Shown: one piece after another, positions 1 through 10,854 of the stretch
Numbering within the stretch: position 1 is the first letter of the stretch
How the letters are laid out: each line of letters starts with the position of its first letter
Assembly (NCBI GenBank): GCA_033439265.1
Contig: JAVTVX010000034.1
Location: forward strand, 19,978,501 to 20,042,500
Direction of reading: 5' to 3'
Length of the DNA: 64,000 nt
Origin: Dillenia suffruticosa
Taxonomy: Eukaryota; Streptophyta; Magnoliopsida; Dilleniales; Dilleniaceae
Position numbers and translations under genes: made by a program
The notes under the pieces: generated by a model
Seen by the model: only the letters and a program-made list of their open reading frames with translations
What the model was told of the DNA's origin: nothing
Database searches by the model: none

Positions 1-679
1 AATTAAGCGTATATGAAGTCAGAGAGAGAGAGAGAGAGATCATTGCCCAAACCATAGAATTCTATAAAAACCAATCAATAATGAGATTGTCAAGAGCCAA
101 GACAGAACTTCAACACGAACCAGCAAGGGCATTTAACTTATATTCAATGCAATCAACAGCCTGCTAGGCAGCAAGGGAAGAAAGCAAGAATTTATGGTTG
201 TCTGAGAGGGCATTTCATGATGGTGGAGTGTTGCGACAAGTGTTGTCCGAGTAGAATGAAGAGAGATTTTAGAGGTGCAAGATGCTCTGGAGTCTCAGTC
301 CGGCATTCTAACACCTTTTTCAGCTTCCTTGATGAACTTGGAGCCAGCCAGCACTCCCCCTACTCCCATTTCTATTTCTTTTTGGGGATCACTCTTTCCT
401 TAAATTGAAATTTGAGCTCGAATTCATTGATTAGACAAGCATTCTCTGTACATAAATCTCATCGTGCATTTCTTTGTAGAAGCATACTCAAGAAGCTGAT
501 GACAAAAAGATGCACAAGAACAAAGGTAAAAGGACTATTAATTCCAACAATGGTTTTCATCTCACTTTGTAAGATGCCTTCGATTTCTTCGTTGCTTACT
601 ATGACTTGCAAATGACATCAAGAGAATAAATGGTAGCAAAATGAATTACAATGGTGAATACTAGAAGAATGCACCCAAA
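1..679. other. Window edge without a recognisable gene
   Basis: An (AG)n microsatellite sits at about 23-39. The open frames here are short and match no family I recognise. The stretch lies immediately downstream (minus-strand sense) of the last HAD-hydrolase exon, so it may contain its 3' UTR and flanking DNA. That is inference. Confidence 0.3.
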
Positions 680-1494
680 TTAACTGAAAAGCTCCCTTTT
701 TAAGATATAGTCAACGACAGTATGAACAACCTGCAAAAGCCAAAAACAAGAAATATTTAACAGAATCTAATGCATAATCACCCAACCACTCATTTGCAAT
801 AGGCACTGCTACCCTCTGTAATCCACAACAATTGTCAGTTGTGGCAAACAAGCAGCAGAGATATTTTTTTGGCACATCTTTCATGATTAATCAGTTCTAA
901 TGTTCATTACTACATGTCTTTCCATCTCCATAACTAATGTGAAGCTTTGAATATCATTTTTTTTATAATAAATCCTGTCATGACGGTACAATATGTCCTA
1001 CATAATAATGTTTCATAAACTAAGACGAACATTAAGTCCTTCAAATAAGGGATGCGCTAAACATAGTAAGGAAGTTTACTATACCTAAGCTAAAACCTAA
1101 AGGATAGGAACCGGAGTTCTTATCCCACTTGTATTGAAATAGATTAATAAATAACATCATATATGTATAATAAAGAATCAAATTTCCAAAATGATTATGT
1201 GATGTTACCAGATTTGCTGGATACTCGGAGTGGTTATCTTTTCCCTTGAAAACCCCTTTCCTTGTCGAAATTGAAAACTTTGTATCTCCTGCCTGAAGAT
1301 CATGGCATTGGAAAAATTTTTTCTTCAATTTAGAGGATGAATCCAAAAGCTACAATACTATTGAAAGTTGGTGCAAAACTAAAACCTAGATAGACTGAAA
1401 ACCAAGTTCAAATATCATAGGAAGCAAATAGACAAATCTGTCTAGCACCTTTTATGTCAACTGCTGGGTTGTCACCAACCATGTATAAGGTTTT
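680..1494 (-). pseudogene. HAD-superfamily hydrolase (CECR5-like), 3' exons, part 1
   Basis: Three minus-strand coding blocks match the C-terminal part of plant CECR5/HDHD5-like HAD phosphatases. Block 1438-1494 reads TLYMVGDNPAVDIKGARQ, the family's late HAD motif with the Gly-Asp-Asn-Pro signature. Block 1209-1292 (28 codons) reads GDTKFSISTRKGVFKGK and onward to a GT donor. Block 680-730 follows a TTGCAG acceptor and ends VVDYILKRELFS-stop. In HAD enzymes the GDN/GDxxxD region binds the Mg2+ cofactor. Lesions: the exon ending at 1438 has AT where a GT donor is expected, and the last exon seems three codons short of the usual TVEEAVDY stretch. The coding exon continues at 12152 after a 10.7-kb transposon, so the locus cannot make a normal transcript. 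Frame is kept within each block. Family assignment is from remembered motifs. Confidence 0.8.
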
Positions 1495-1710
1495 TGGTAA
1501 GAAAGAGATCACACGCACAGAGGAGAATGAATGCTACCACTCATTTCATCATTCAATGTTTAACAAGCCCTATATAGGCTGTATGAGAAAGGCTAACAAG
1601 ATACCAAAAAAATAGCAACTAACTTGACCCATGTGCAGCATCATGCTGCCAACCAATTCCTAACCAATTCCTAAAAACTAGGAAACATAAAAAAACTTCT
1701 TTTTCTAACA
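1495..1710 (-). repeat. Copia 3' LTR
   Basis: 216 bp, nearly identical to 11909-12151 but lacking a 27-bp internal duplication. On the plus strand it begins TGGTAAGAAAGAG and ends TTTTTCTAACA. It contains a TATA-like CTATATAGG (around 1570). The TSD copy GTTTT lies immediately before it at 1490-1494. Confidence 0.95.
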
Positions 1711-1724
1711 TGCCCTCTCTTAAA
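1711..1724 (-). promoter_or_regulatory. Copia polypurine tract
   Basis: Minus-strand TTTAAGAGAGGGCA directly abuts the 3' LTR. This is the expected position and composition of the plus-strand priming polypurine tract. Confidence 0.85.
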
Positions 1725-1740
1725 CTGATACTGCAAGTGA

Positions 1741-1956
1741 TCAGTTTAAAAGCGTAGGAACAAGCTCTCCTTCAATTTGAGGCATCCACAAACAAACTCC
1801 AAGGAGCTTTCTTAACTTCTGAAATGTGGCAATTTTGAGGGGTTTTGTAAACGAATCAGCAACTTGATCTTCACTTCTGCAGAAAACAAGATCAATCACA
1901 CCATCTTTTGTAAGATCCCTTAAGAAATGATACTTGACATCTATATGCTTGCACCT
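1741..1956 (-). pseudogene. pol: Copia RNase H, 3' part
   Basis: The remainder of RNase H after the nested element: KHIDVKYHFLRD, then FCRSEDQVADSFTKPL, a block shared by plant copia RNase H tails. It ends at a stop at 1741, 30 bp before the 3' LTR. Joining at one copy of CACCT keeps the frame with 7929-8545. Confidence 0.92.
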
Positions 1957-3330
1957 TGATCGGGTTGTCGAATCCCTCAAATTAATACTGATTTCCCCAA
2001 TGCAACAAACTGTAGCAATAGTGGTTACCAGGTCGAATCCCAAGGGAACTATGTTAACTTAACTGCTTAGTAAATGTCAAAATAAAATGGGGGGTTTATA
2101 AAATAAATTCCTAAATCATAATTAAATAACTAAAATTAAAAGACAAATCAAATATACAAAAATACTAAAATTTAAAGAAGAAATTCAATTCACCAAACTC
2201 CGATTCAAGGGTTCATATATTCGATTGTAATCATTGGTTGAAAATATTATTCTTGCAATTCAAGCATTTAACCTTAGATCTATTAGGATAGCCATAATAA
2301 ATCTTGTGTTTTCCTAAAATAATTGACCAAACCCAGCATCCAGTCAAAACTTATCATTAATTGACTGGATACGATAGCGTTCCATATCAAATAATGACAG
2401 CATTAAGTTCTGTGAAAACAGTTAAACCAAAATACAAATAACCAGGATAGCCGTACAATTATTAGATTTTGTTTCATCGATTCCTTAGGTTAAAATGAAT
2501 ATCGGCAAACGACCCATAAACATATATAACCTATTTGCTACTCGTACCATTCATTCATGACAATTACGGATCACTGAAATCCTGAATGCAGTAGAAAAAT
2601 TGATATTGAATTAAATTGTCAGATTAACCAATACCAATCCTTCATAAAAATAAACCAAGAATCAACGAATACTTGAATTAAAAATACAAGAAATTAAATA
2701 AAACACATAACCTCACAATGAAGAACAATCGATTAAAATTTCCCTTGAATCAGAATAAAGAAACTAGCCACTCATGGTGGTAAGTGTCAACAAAAAAATT
2801 AAAGAAAACTAAATGTTCCTAAGAAAGAAATAAAAACCTAATGGAGAATGACTTCTCTCTCTTCCAGAAAATTGCAACCGCTTCCCTTGGAGTAATTTTT
2901 GTTTCTCTGCAGCAGCCCTCTCTTCTTGTGTAAAGAGAATTTTTGTTTTTTTGTTATGTGTTGCCCCTTTGTATTTAAATAAGAAAGGGCAGCCAGCCCT
3001 CTTCGGAGAAAATAGGAAACTTTCCTTCCTTCTACTCTTTCAATTTGATTAGGACTCTTCCTTTTCATAGAAAATAGGAAAGAAGACATTTTCTCCTAAA
3101 GAATAATGCAACTTTCCTTCCTTCTAATCTTTCAAATCAATTAGGAATCTTTCCATTATAAACTTTACTCCCAATTAGCTCCAAAATTTCCTTGTTAAGC
3201 CCAATTTGCTCCAAGCCTTCAAATTCAACCTCCTAAAAATAAAATTCAATAAAACCAACTATTAGGGTATTAAACAATTCAAATTCAAACCATGATAATA
3301 AAAATAAATTCAATAAATTGCATGTTATCA
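1957..3330 (-). repeat. Athila-like 3' LTR
   Basis: Near-identical to 6549-7928 over its whole length. It differs by scattered single bases and an approximately 7-bp indel near 2227 (the other copy has an additional CTTATTG). The short open frame at 2838-3089 appears in both LTRs and is only LTR sequence. Confidence 0.95.
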
Positions 3331-3349
3331 AATTCCCCCACACTAAACC
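3331..3349 (-). promoter_or_regulatory. Athila-like polypurine tract
   Basis: Minus-strand GTGTGGGGGAATT immediately before the 3' LTR, a typical gypsy polypurine tract. Confidence 0.85.
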
Positions 3350-5265
3350 AATGCTTGTCCTCAAGCATTCAGTAGGTTAATGTCACACAAGTATTCTCTT
3401 CTTCACTCCTACCCCTCCTTCAATTCATCTTTAAATAATTTCAAAATAGCACACATCGAAAAATTCAAGCAAAAATAACAATTCAGAGAGCAAGTGATCA
3501 TAGTTTTAAAACTTTAAAAGAAAATATAAGCATCCCATCAAACTCGATAATCTCATCAAAATTCAATGCATCAAGATTCAATACCCTCACAAGGATTTCA
3601 CTCTATACACTCAAAGTGTTTAAGGGAATTTATCAATAACTCTCAAAATCAAAACATAGTATGCTATTACCATAAGCTTGCTTATTTATCAAATCTCCAC
3701 CACTACTTATATGAATTCAAAACAAAAATCCGGGGGTCTTTGTACGGGTTGTAACGTGGCTTGGGTAAAGGAAGGGTAAAAGGATAAATGTATCGTGTAA
3801 TAAATATATCAAAGAAGCATGTCAAGAACATATCCCCTATATCCCATATCATGAAATACAATCAAACCAAAAGAAAGATACTCTAATCAAGATCATTATC
3901 ATTTCTCAATCAAACTTTTTACATTTTCTCTTCAAATTTCCCAATTTCAAATTTTGGGAATTTCTTCTTCTTTTTTTTCTTTTCTTTTCCCCTCTTTTTT
4001 TCCCTTTTTTTTTTCTCCCCTTTTTTTTGTTGAATAAGGAAACCAAATAAGGATCAATGAAAATGTTGCGCATATACAATCCACCGCAATTGTATAATCA
4101 ACTTCCCAAAATAAATCTCACAATAGAAGTAACTCATTCCCTTTGCAAATAACCTCTCAATATATGCTCAAATCACATGCTTCTTTAATATAAGGACCAA
4201 AAAGAAGATAAGGCGTAAAAAGAAAGTTATGTGTTAATTAATGAGGTTAACGCAAAGAAATGGGTATAAGCTCAAAGGGTTTCACTAAGAGAAAAATTAT
4301 GCACAGGAAGGTTTGTTTTCGAGAGCTAAAATGGGTAAACCTAAATGCTCCCATCATATTAATGTATGAACTCATTGATGTGGTCTCAAAAAGCATAGCA
4401 AAGCAAGTTCTAGAATAAACATACTAAGATTGATGCACACTCATGAAGAAAGATTAGAGCAAATTTGATGACATGCTCTTAAGGCTCAAATTCTCACAAA
4501 AATTGTGCAATGTTGTATCAAATCTATCACATTTTCAAATGACTCAATTATCAAGATCAATGGGACACTTTAAAACAATTTTATCCAAAAATAACTAATC
4601 ACACTTGTCTCTTTCATGCATTTCAAACTCAAATCAACAATGTATACTAACTCAAAATCATTATCCTACAAAATCCAGAGAGTACGAAGTTCCAAAGAAA
4701 AATAGAAGAAATGACATTGGCATAAAAATCCTCCCCCACACCTAAATACTACATTGTCCTCAATGTATGCAAAAGACGAGAATTTGAGACACAATACTAA
4801 AGAAATTCACAGTTAGCACAAATCTCAAAAAATGAAAGATGTTAGGCAAGAAAAAAGGACAATGAAAAGGAAGAAGAAAAACGAGAGTACTCCCCTAAGG
4901 TGATGGCGGGCACTGTGGAGAATGCGAGGTCTCCTTTATGAGTCTTTCGGTTTGGGTAGTCGCAACTAGTACATTTTTCCAAAAAATTTATTGGGTTGTG
5001 GAAACCGCGTGATCACGCCCTAATGCCAAGACTGCTTCTGTCCGAAAGCTGACTGTCACTCTATTTGTGTCTTGGCTTGAGAAAATTGCTGAACACATGC
5101 AAAAAATTAAGAGAAGGGATAAATAACACTAAGAAAACATTTAAAATTGAAAAAAAATGAAATAACTAAAAATTAAATCAAACTCTAAAAAAAAATTTTG
5201 GGTTGCCTCCCAACAAGCGCAAGTGTTTAACATCGTTATGCTCGACGGTTTTCACTTGTTTCTCT
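3350..5265 (-). other. Non-coding interior of the Athila-like element
   Basis: 1.9 kb between the gag-pro frame and the polypurine tract with no long frame and no RT, RNase H or integrase motifs. It holds pyrimidine runs (3969-4028) and, at 5200-5222, the plus-strand phrase TTGCCTCCCAACAAGCGC, a conserved block often seen downstream of coding parts in Athila-type elements. Confidence 0.7.
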
Positions 5266-6486
5266 TCAAGGAGGCTTCAACTTTACTTTGTGAGGCGCAT
5301 ATGACTTTCCTTCCATATCTAATTGTGCATTCAATTCAAAATCAATATCACATTTTTCTTCACAAATTTCCTGCACAATTAAATAAAATATATCAGCAGA
5401 ACAAAGTAATTGACACTCATTTGGGTACTTCATAGGATCAAAAATAATAAATTTCACAATCTCGCCATCGAACTCGACGGAGAGAGTACCCTCATCCACA
5501 TCTATTTTGGTCTTTACTGTCTTCATGAATGGTTGTCCTAATAGAAGTGGAGTTGAATTTGTGATAGTGTCTCCTTCCATTTTCAAGATATAAAAATCAG
5601 TTGGAAAAATTAATTCGTTAACCTGCACCAAAACATCTTCAACAATCCTCTCTGGATCAGCACATTTTTCAGGTAGAATTCCTTTGTTGATATCACATAC
5701 ATTCTTACCCATCTCATCACCTCTTATTTTCCCTACTTCCTTCTCGTATTCTTCCATCTTGGATTCCTCAAACTTAATTGGACTTTCATCGATGGCCTTA
5801 TCCTCTTCTTCTTCATCCTTCATTTCATCTACCTTCTTGGACGATGGTGTGGTTGATCGCAACACCATTGCACTATCATTCTCCTTAGGGTTTACTACCG
5901 TTTGTGAAGGTAATTTCCCTGAGATTCGAACCTCCAAATTGCTAACCGAAGTGGCTAGCTGAGTGATTTGATTTCCCAAATTTTGAATACTAGCTCTCGT
6001 TTCCTGTTGAAATTGTTGAGTATTAGTCGCGAGAGCCTTAACTATATCCTCTAAAGACATACCAGAATTTGAGGGTTGTGCAGGTGCGGGTGTTGTTCTG
6101 TTGAAGTGTTTCCATCTCGTGTGTCCTCCTTGGTGTCCATAGCTCAAGTTTGGCTGATCCCTCCATTCAGGATTATAATAATGGGAGAAAAGATCATACG
6201 TACATTGAGGTTGGTCAGGGAATCCTCCTATCATATTTACTTGTTGAATGAAATCTTCTTGTAGGGATGGACACATATCTGTCGGATGTCCGGGAACTGA
6301 GCATATGCCACAAACTTTGGTTGCACGTATTTGCCTTGCAGCTATCTGACGAACCAAAGCAGTTAATTCAGAAATTTGATTTTCAAAATTTGAGTGACTT
6401 ACCTCATGAGCTGGGTTCTCGATGCACAATGGATGTTGGTTCAAAATTGATGCAGCTAACTCCATCTTTTCCTCTCCAAAAATCAA
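5266..6486 (-). CDS. gag: Truncated gag with protease remnant (Athila-like)
   Basis: A 406-residue open frame. It starts within gag and lacks the large N-terminal gag domain; only about 60 bp separate its start from the primer-binding region. Near the N-terminus is one CCHC knuckle, CGICSVPGHPTDMC (6271-6312). A glutamine-rich coiled stretch (QQFQQETRASIQNLGNQI) and an acidic lysine/glutamate-rich linker follow. The last third reads IVEDVLVQVNELIFPTDFY, LLLGQPFMKT and GTLSVEFDGE, the flap and C-terminal blocks of gypsy retropepsin. The catalytic Asp-Thr/Leu-Gly-Ala block normally preceding the IVEDVLV block is absent, so the protease half cannot be active. Being open over 1.2 kb it may still be translated as an RNA-binding gag fragment. 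Confidence 0.85.
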   Translation of the reverse strand: MIFGEEKMELAASILNQHPLCIENPAHEVSHSNFENQISELTALVRQIAARQIRATKVCGICSVPGHPTDMCPSLQEDFIQQVNMIGGFPDQPQCTYDLFSHYYNPEWRDQPNLSYGHQGGHTRWKHFNRTTPAPAQPSNSGMSLEDIVKALATNTQQFQQETRASIQNLGNQITQLATSVSNLEVRISGKLPSQTVVNPKENDSAMVLRSTTPSSKKVDEMKDEEEEDKAIDESPIKFEESKMEEYEKEVGKIRGDEMGKNVCDINKGILPEKCADPERIVEDVLVQVNELIFPTDFYILKMEGDTITNSTPLLLGQPFMKTVKTKIDVDEGTLSVEFDGEIVKFIIFDPMKYPNECQLLCSADIFYLIVQEICEEKCDIDFELNAQLDMEGKSYAPHKVKLKPP

Positions 6487-6525
6487 TAAACAAGTGAAAA
6501 GTACAAACTAAGAAATTAAAATAGT

Positions 6526-6543
6526 TCCCCGGCAGCGGCGCCA
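6526..6543 (-). promoter_or_regulatory. Athila-like primer-binding site
   Basis: Minus-strand TGGCGCCGCTGCCGGGGA. It closely resembles the TGGCGCCGTTGCCGGGGA site typical of plant Athila/Tat gypsy elements and usually assigned to tRNA-Asp. Confidence 0.85.
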
Positions 6544-6548
6544 AAATT

Positions 6549-7928
6549 TGATCGGGTTGTCGAAGCCCTCAAATTAATACTGATTTCCCCAATGCAACAA
6601 ACTGTAGCAATAGTGGTTACCAGGTCGAATCCCAAGGGAACTATGTTAACTTAACTGCTTAGTAAATGTCAAAATAAAATGGGGGGTTTATAAAATAAAT
6701 TCCTAAATCATAATTAAATAACTAAAATTAAAAGACAAATCAAATATACAAAAATACTAAAATTTAAAGAAGAAATTCAATTCACCAAACTCCGATTCAA
6801 GGGTTCATATATTCGATTGTCTTATTGATCATTGGTTGAAAATATTATTCTTGCAATTCAAGCATTTAACCTTAGATCTATTAGGATAGCCATAATAAAT
6901 CTTGTGTTTTCCTAAAATAATTGACCAAACCCAGCATCCAGTCAAAACTTATCATTAATTGACTGGGCACGATAACGTTCCATATCAAATAATGACAGCA
7001 TTAAGTTCTGTGAAAACAATTAAACCAAAATACAAATAACCTGGATAGCCGTACAATTATTAGATTTTGTTTCATCGATTCCTTAGGTTAAAATGAATAT
7101 CGACAAACGACCCATAAACATATATAACCTATTTGCTACTCGTACCATTCATTCATGACAATTACGGATCACTGAAATCCTGGATGCAGTAGAAAAATTG
7201 ATATTGAATTAAATTGTCAGATTAACCAATACCAATTTTTCATAAAAATAAACCAAGAATCAACGAATACTTGAATTAAAAATACAAGAAATTAAATAAA
7301 ACACATAACCTCACAATGAAAAACAATCGATTAAAATTTCCCTTGAATCAGAATAAAGAAACTAGCCACTCATGGTGGTAAGTGTCAACAAAAAAATTAA
7401 AGAAAACTAAATGTTCCTAAGAAAGAAATAAAAACCTAATGGAGAATGACTTCTCTCTCTTCCAGAAAATTGCAGCCGCTTCCCTTGGAGTAATTTTTGT
7501 TTCTCTGCAGCAGCCCTCTCTTCTTGTGTAAAGAGAATTTTTGTTTTTTTGTTATGTGTTGCCCCTTTGTATTTAAATAAGAAAGGGCAGCCAGCCCTCT
7601 TCGGAGAAAATAGGAAACTTTCCTTCCTTTTAGTCTTTCAATTTGATTAGGACTCTTCCTTTTCATAGAAAATAGGAAAGAAGACATTTTCTCCTAAAGA
7701 ATAATGTAACTTTCCTTCCTTCTAATCTTTCAAATCAATTAGGAATCTTTCCATTATAAACTTTACTCCCAATTAGCTCCAAAATTTCCTTGTTAAGCCC
7801 AATTTGCTCCAAGCCTTCAAATTCAACCTCCTAAAAATAAAATTCAATAAAACCAACAATTAGGGTATTAAACAATTCAAATTCAAACCATGATAATAAA
7901 AATAAATTCAATAAATTGCATGTTATCA
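6549..7928 (-). repeat. Athila-like 5' LTR
   Basis: On the minus strand this is the transcriptional 5' LTR. It ends 5 bp before the primer-binding site. It starts on the plus strand with TGATCGGGTTGTCGAA. Confidence 0.95.
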
Positions 7929-8545
7929 CACCTCCCATGTAGAACTGGATTCTTTGACAATTTAATGGCTGAATTGTTGTCACAAAAAATTATTGTTGCT
8001 TCATGCTGTTTGAATTGAAGTTGTCCGAGAATCTTCCTCAACCAAATAGCTTGACAAGCACTTGATGTGGCAGCCACAAATTCCACTTCTGTTGTTGAAA
8101 GAGTGACCAAGGGTTGTTTCTTTGAAGACCACGAGACAGCTATTGAACCAAGCATAAATACATAGCCTGAGGTGCTTTTTCGGTCCTCAATATCACCTGC
8201 ATAATCACTGTCAGTAAAACCAAGCAAATCTGAACTTTCTCCTTTCTTGTAAAACAACCCAAGAGATGCAGTCCCTTTCAAATAGCGTAAAATACGCTTA
8301 GCAGCCTGAAGGTGTTTTTCGGTGGGACTCTCCATGTATCTACTGATGAGACTAACGCCATACATGATATCTGGCCTTGTTGAGGTTAAGTACATGAGAC
8401 TCCCAACAATTTGCTTGTACATGGTGCTGTTCACTTTCCTTCCACCAGGATCTTTGGTGAGCTTTAATCCAACTTCTGTTGGTGTGGCAACTGAATTGCA
8501 ATCCTTCAACTGAAACTTCTCCAAAATTTCCTGCACATATTTCTT
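7929..8545 (-). pseudogene. pol: Copia RT end and RNase H, 5' part
   Basis: Same frame as the RT block. It reads KKYVQEILEKF, RPDIMYGVSLISRYM, then RNase H residues GFTDSDYAGD, KSTSGYVF, LSTTEVEFVAAT and CDNNSAIKLSKNPVLHGR, including the acidic residues of the copia RNase H site. It is cut by the Athila-like insertion at the target duplication CACCT (7929-7933) and resumes at 1956. Confidence 0.92.
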
Positions 8546-8977
8546 TTAGCAAACAAAGGTCCCAGTAGTATACTGATTAACTTCAATGCCTAAGAAATAG
8601 TGCATTAACCCAAGATCTGTCATCTCAAATTCATGCATCATGGATTGCTTAAATGTCTCCATCATGACACCGTCATTCCCTGTGTAAATGAGATCATCTA
8701 CATACAAGCACACCAGAAGTTGTTTTCTACCATGACCAATCTTAATAAACAAAGTATGTTCATAAGGACACTTGGCAAACCCTTCCTTCAAAAAATAAGC
8801 TTCAATCCTACTGTACCAAGCTCGAGGAGCTTGCTTTAATCCATATAAAACCTTCTTTAATTTGTATACTTTATGCTCATGATCAGGCTTCACATATCCA
8901 GGAGGTTGGTCAATAAATACCTGTTCTTGGAGATCACTATGTAAAAAGGCAGACTTCACATCTAATTGATGGATAGA
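8546..8977 (-). pseudogene. pol: Copia reverse transcriptase, catalytic part
   Basis: Continues in the same frame as the upstream block after the TGA. It contains QLDVKSAFL (first catalytic Asp), YGLKQAPRAWY, and the RT active site YVDD at 8693-8704 within CLYVDDLIYTG. It ends at TAA 8546-8548, probably from a CAA glutamine codon, before KKYVQEIL. Confidence 0.92.
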
Positions 8978-10289
8978 TCACGATTTCTGTGCTGCTAGTG
9001 CAATCACCAACCGAATTGTATCAAGTCTCACAACTGGCGCAAACACCTCTCTGTAGTCCACTCCAAATTCTTGCTTGTAGCCTTTTGCCACCAAACGCGC
9101 CTTGTATTTGTCAATGCCACCATCCTTGTTCAATTTTGTCTTGTAGACCCACTTGACACCAATAGTGTTGTGGCCTTTGGGAAGATTTGTTAATTTCCAA
9201 GTGTTGTTTTTCTCAATTGCTTCAATTTCAGCATCCATTGCATCTCTCCACTTTTGATGTTTTACCGCTTCGTCAAAAGTAGTTGGATCACTATCTGCAA
9301 ACAAGGCAAAATGAGTTAATGGGTCTTCATCTTGATCCACTCCGGACACCTCATAATCTCTCATCCATGCTGGCCTTTGTCGATGACGTTGGGGGCGTTC
9401 ACCATTTGTTGCAGTAGCATTGGAATTAGGCTGTTGGTGCTCCTCTTCAATAGGGTCAGAATTGCTACTAGCTGAAGCCAGATTATGTTGTTGGTCTTTT
9501 TCGCCAATTTCTTCAAAATCACTTACAATTGGTGCAACACCTTTAGCTTGATCATTCCAAGGCCAAAACTTTTCTTCATCAAACACTACATCACGGCTGA
9601 TTATAATCTTCTTGGTCACAGGATCATATAGTTTGTAAGCTTTCGATTGATCACTTACACCAAGAAAGACACATCTTACTCCTTTATCGTCAAGCTTTTT
9701 CCTTTTTTGATCTGGAACGTGGCCATATGCAATGCACCCAAAAATTTTGAAGTAATCAACCGTTGGCCTTCGTCCATTCCAAGCTTCTTCAGGAGTCATA
9801 TTCATAACAGCAAGTGTGGGGCTTCTGTTCAAGAGATGGACACTCCAATTTACTGCCTCTGGCCAGAATTTCTTTGGAATTTCACTACTTCGCAATAGAC
9901 TTCGGACCATGTTGAGGATGGTTTTATTCTTCCTCTCACATATACCATTTTGTTGCGGTGTATAAGCTGCAGTAAGTTGCCTACATATTCCATGCTCCGT
10001 ACAAATATCAACAAACTCAAGAGACTTGTACTCCCCCCCCACGATCAGTTCGAAGAACTTTGATTTGATTGCCACTTTCCTTTTCGACAAGACTCTTGAA
10101 ATTCTTGAGTACTTCAAAAGCTTTAGATTTTTCATGCAAGAAATACACCCACACTTTTCGACTGAAATCATCAATGAATGTGATCAAATATCGTTTACCT
10201 CCATTAGAAGTTGGTGTGATAGGACCACAAAGATCTGAATGGACCAGCTCAAGCTGCTCCTTAGCTCTCCATGCCTTGCCTTGTGGAAA
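8978..10289 (-). pseudogene. pol: Copia integrase core and N-terminal reverse transcriptase
   Basis: After the stop at 10290 the same frame continues through the integrase core (first catalytic Asp in LVHSDLCGP, second in RTDRGG). It is then thrown out of register at a run of eight G on the minus strand (about 10032-10039) where seven would keep the frame. The new frame carries the third catalytic residue (Glu in QQNGICERKN), the FKIFGC and VVFDEE blocks of the integrase C-terminus, and the start of reverse transcriptase (WRDAMDAEIEAIEKNNTW, GVKWVYKTKLN, ARLVAKGYKQ). It ends at a TGA (8978-8980) at a position where copia proteins have Trp (before SIHQLDVKSAFL). Confidence 0.9.
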
Positions 10290-10841
10290 CTAAGCTCGGT
10301 GTTGTTTACAAACAACACAGTCTTCGCAAACCTCTGAGGGAATTTTAATTGCAGGAAGTCCCTCCACCATATGCTTTTGGTGCAGTGTCCGCAAGCCACC
10401 AAAATTGAGATGCCCATATCTAAAATGCCAAATCCATGCTTCCTCCTTCAATTTTGTCGTATAGCAAGCATGAGCAGAATCATGAAGATGAAGAGGAAAC
10501 ATTCTGTTTGGTGTCATATCAACTTGAACAAGCAAGTTCTGTTGTTGATCATAAATCTTGCAAACTCTACCTTTAAATACAATTTCATACCCCTTCTCAA
10601 GTAATTGACCAGCACTCATGAGGTTTGTCTTCAATTCAGGAACATAGAAAACATTATTAATGGTCTGCATTTTCCCCTTTGAAGAGATTTGAACAGTACC
10701 TTTTCCCATGACTGAAATAGTAGAATCATCTCCAAGCTTCACTTTGGTGCGGTGGGTATCATCGATTGAAGAAAATGCCTCCTTGTTGCCACACATATGA
10801 TTATTACAGCCAGTGTCAAGATAAAGACATCTCTTTCTCCT
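10290..10841 (-). pseudogene. pol: Copia protease and GAG-pre-integrase region
   Basis: The aspartic protease active-site triplet Asp-Thr-Gly lies at 10810-10818, followed by NNHMCG as in copia proteases. The integrase zinc-binding region follows with the paired histidines of WHFRYGHL and the cysteines of CEDCVVC. The frame differs from gag by one register, so a frameshift lies near 10840. A TAG at 10290-10292 ends the open frame just after CKQHRA, in the middle of the normally continuous polyprotein. Confidence 0.87.
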
Positions 10842-10854
10842 GACATGCCATTAG

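Larger units (their letters stand above)
1957..7928 (-). mobile_element. Athila-like Ty3/gypsy retrotransposon, non-autonomous, nested in copia
   Basis: 5,972 bp with long terminal repeats of 1,374 and 1,380 bp, TG...CA ends (TGATCGGG...GTTATCA) and a perfect 5-bp target duplication CACCT (1952-1956 and 7929-7933). The interior of 3.2 kb has a gypsy-type primer-binding site, a polypurine tract and one open frame covering a C-terminal gag plus a protease remnant. I see no reverse transcriptase, RNase H, integrase or envelope-like frame. It therefore depends on proteins from relatives. The near-identical LTRs indicate recent insertion, later than the host copia element. Confidence 0.93.

Noticed and set aside
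2838..3089. 83-residue minus-strand frame, repeated at 7436-7687
   Set aside because: Identical because it lies in both LTRs of the Athila-like element; no protein similarity.
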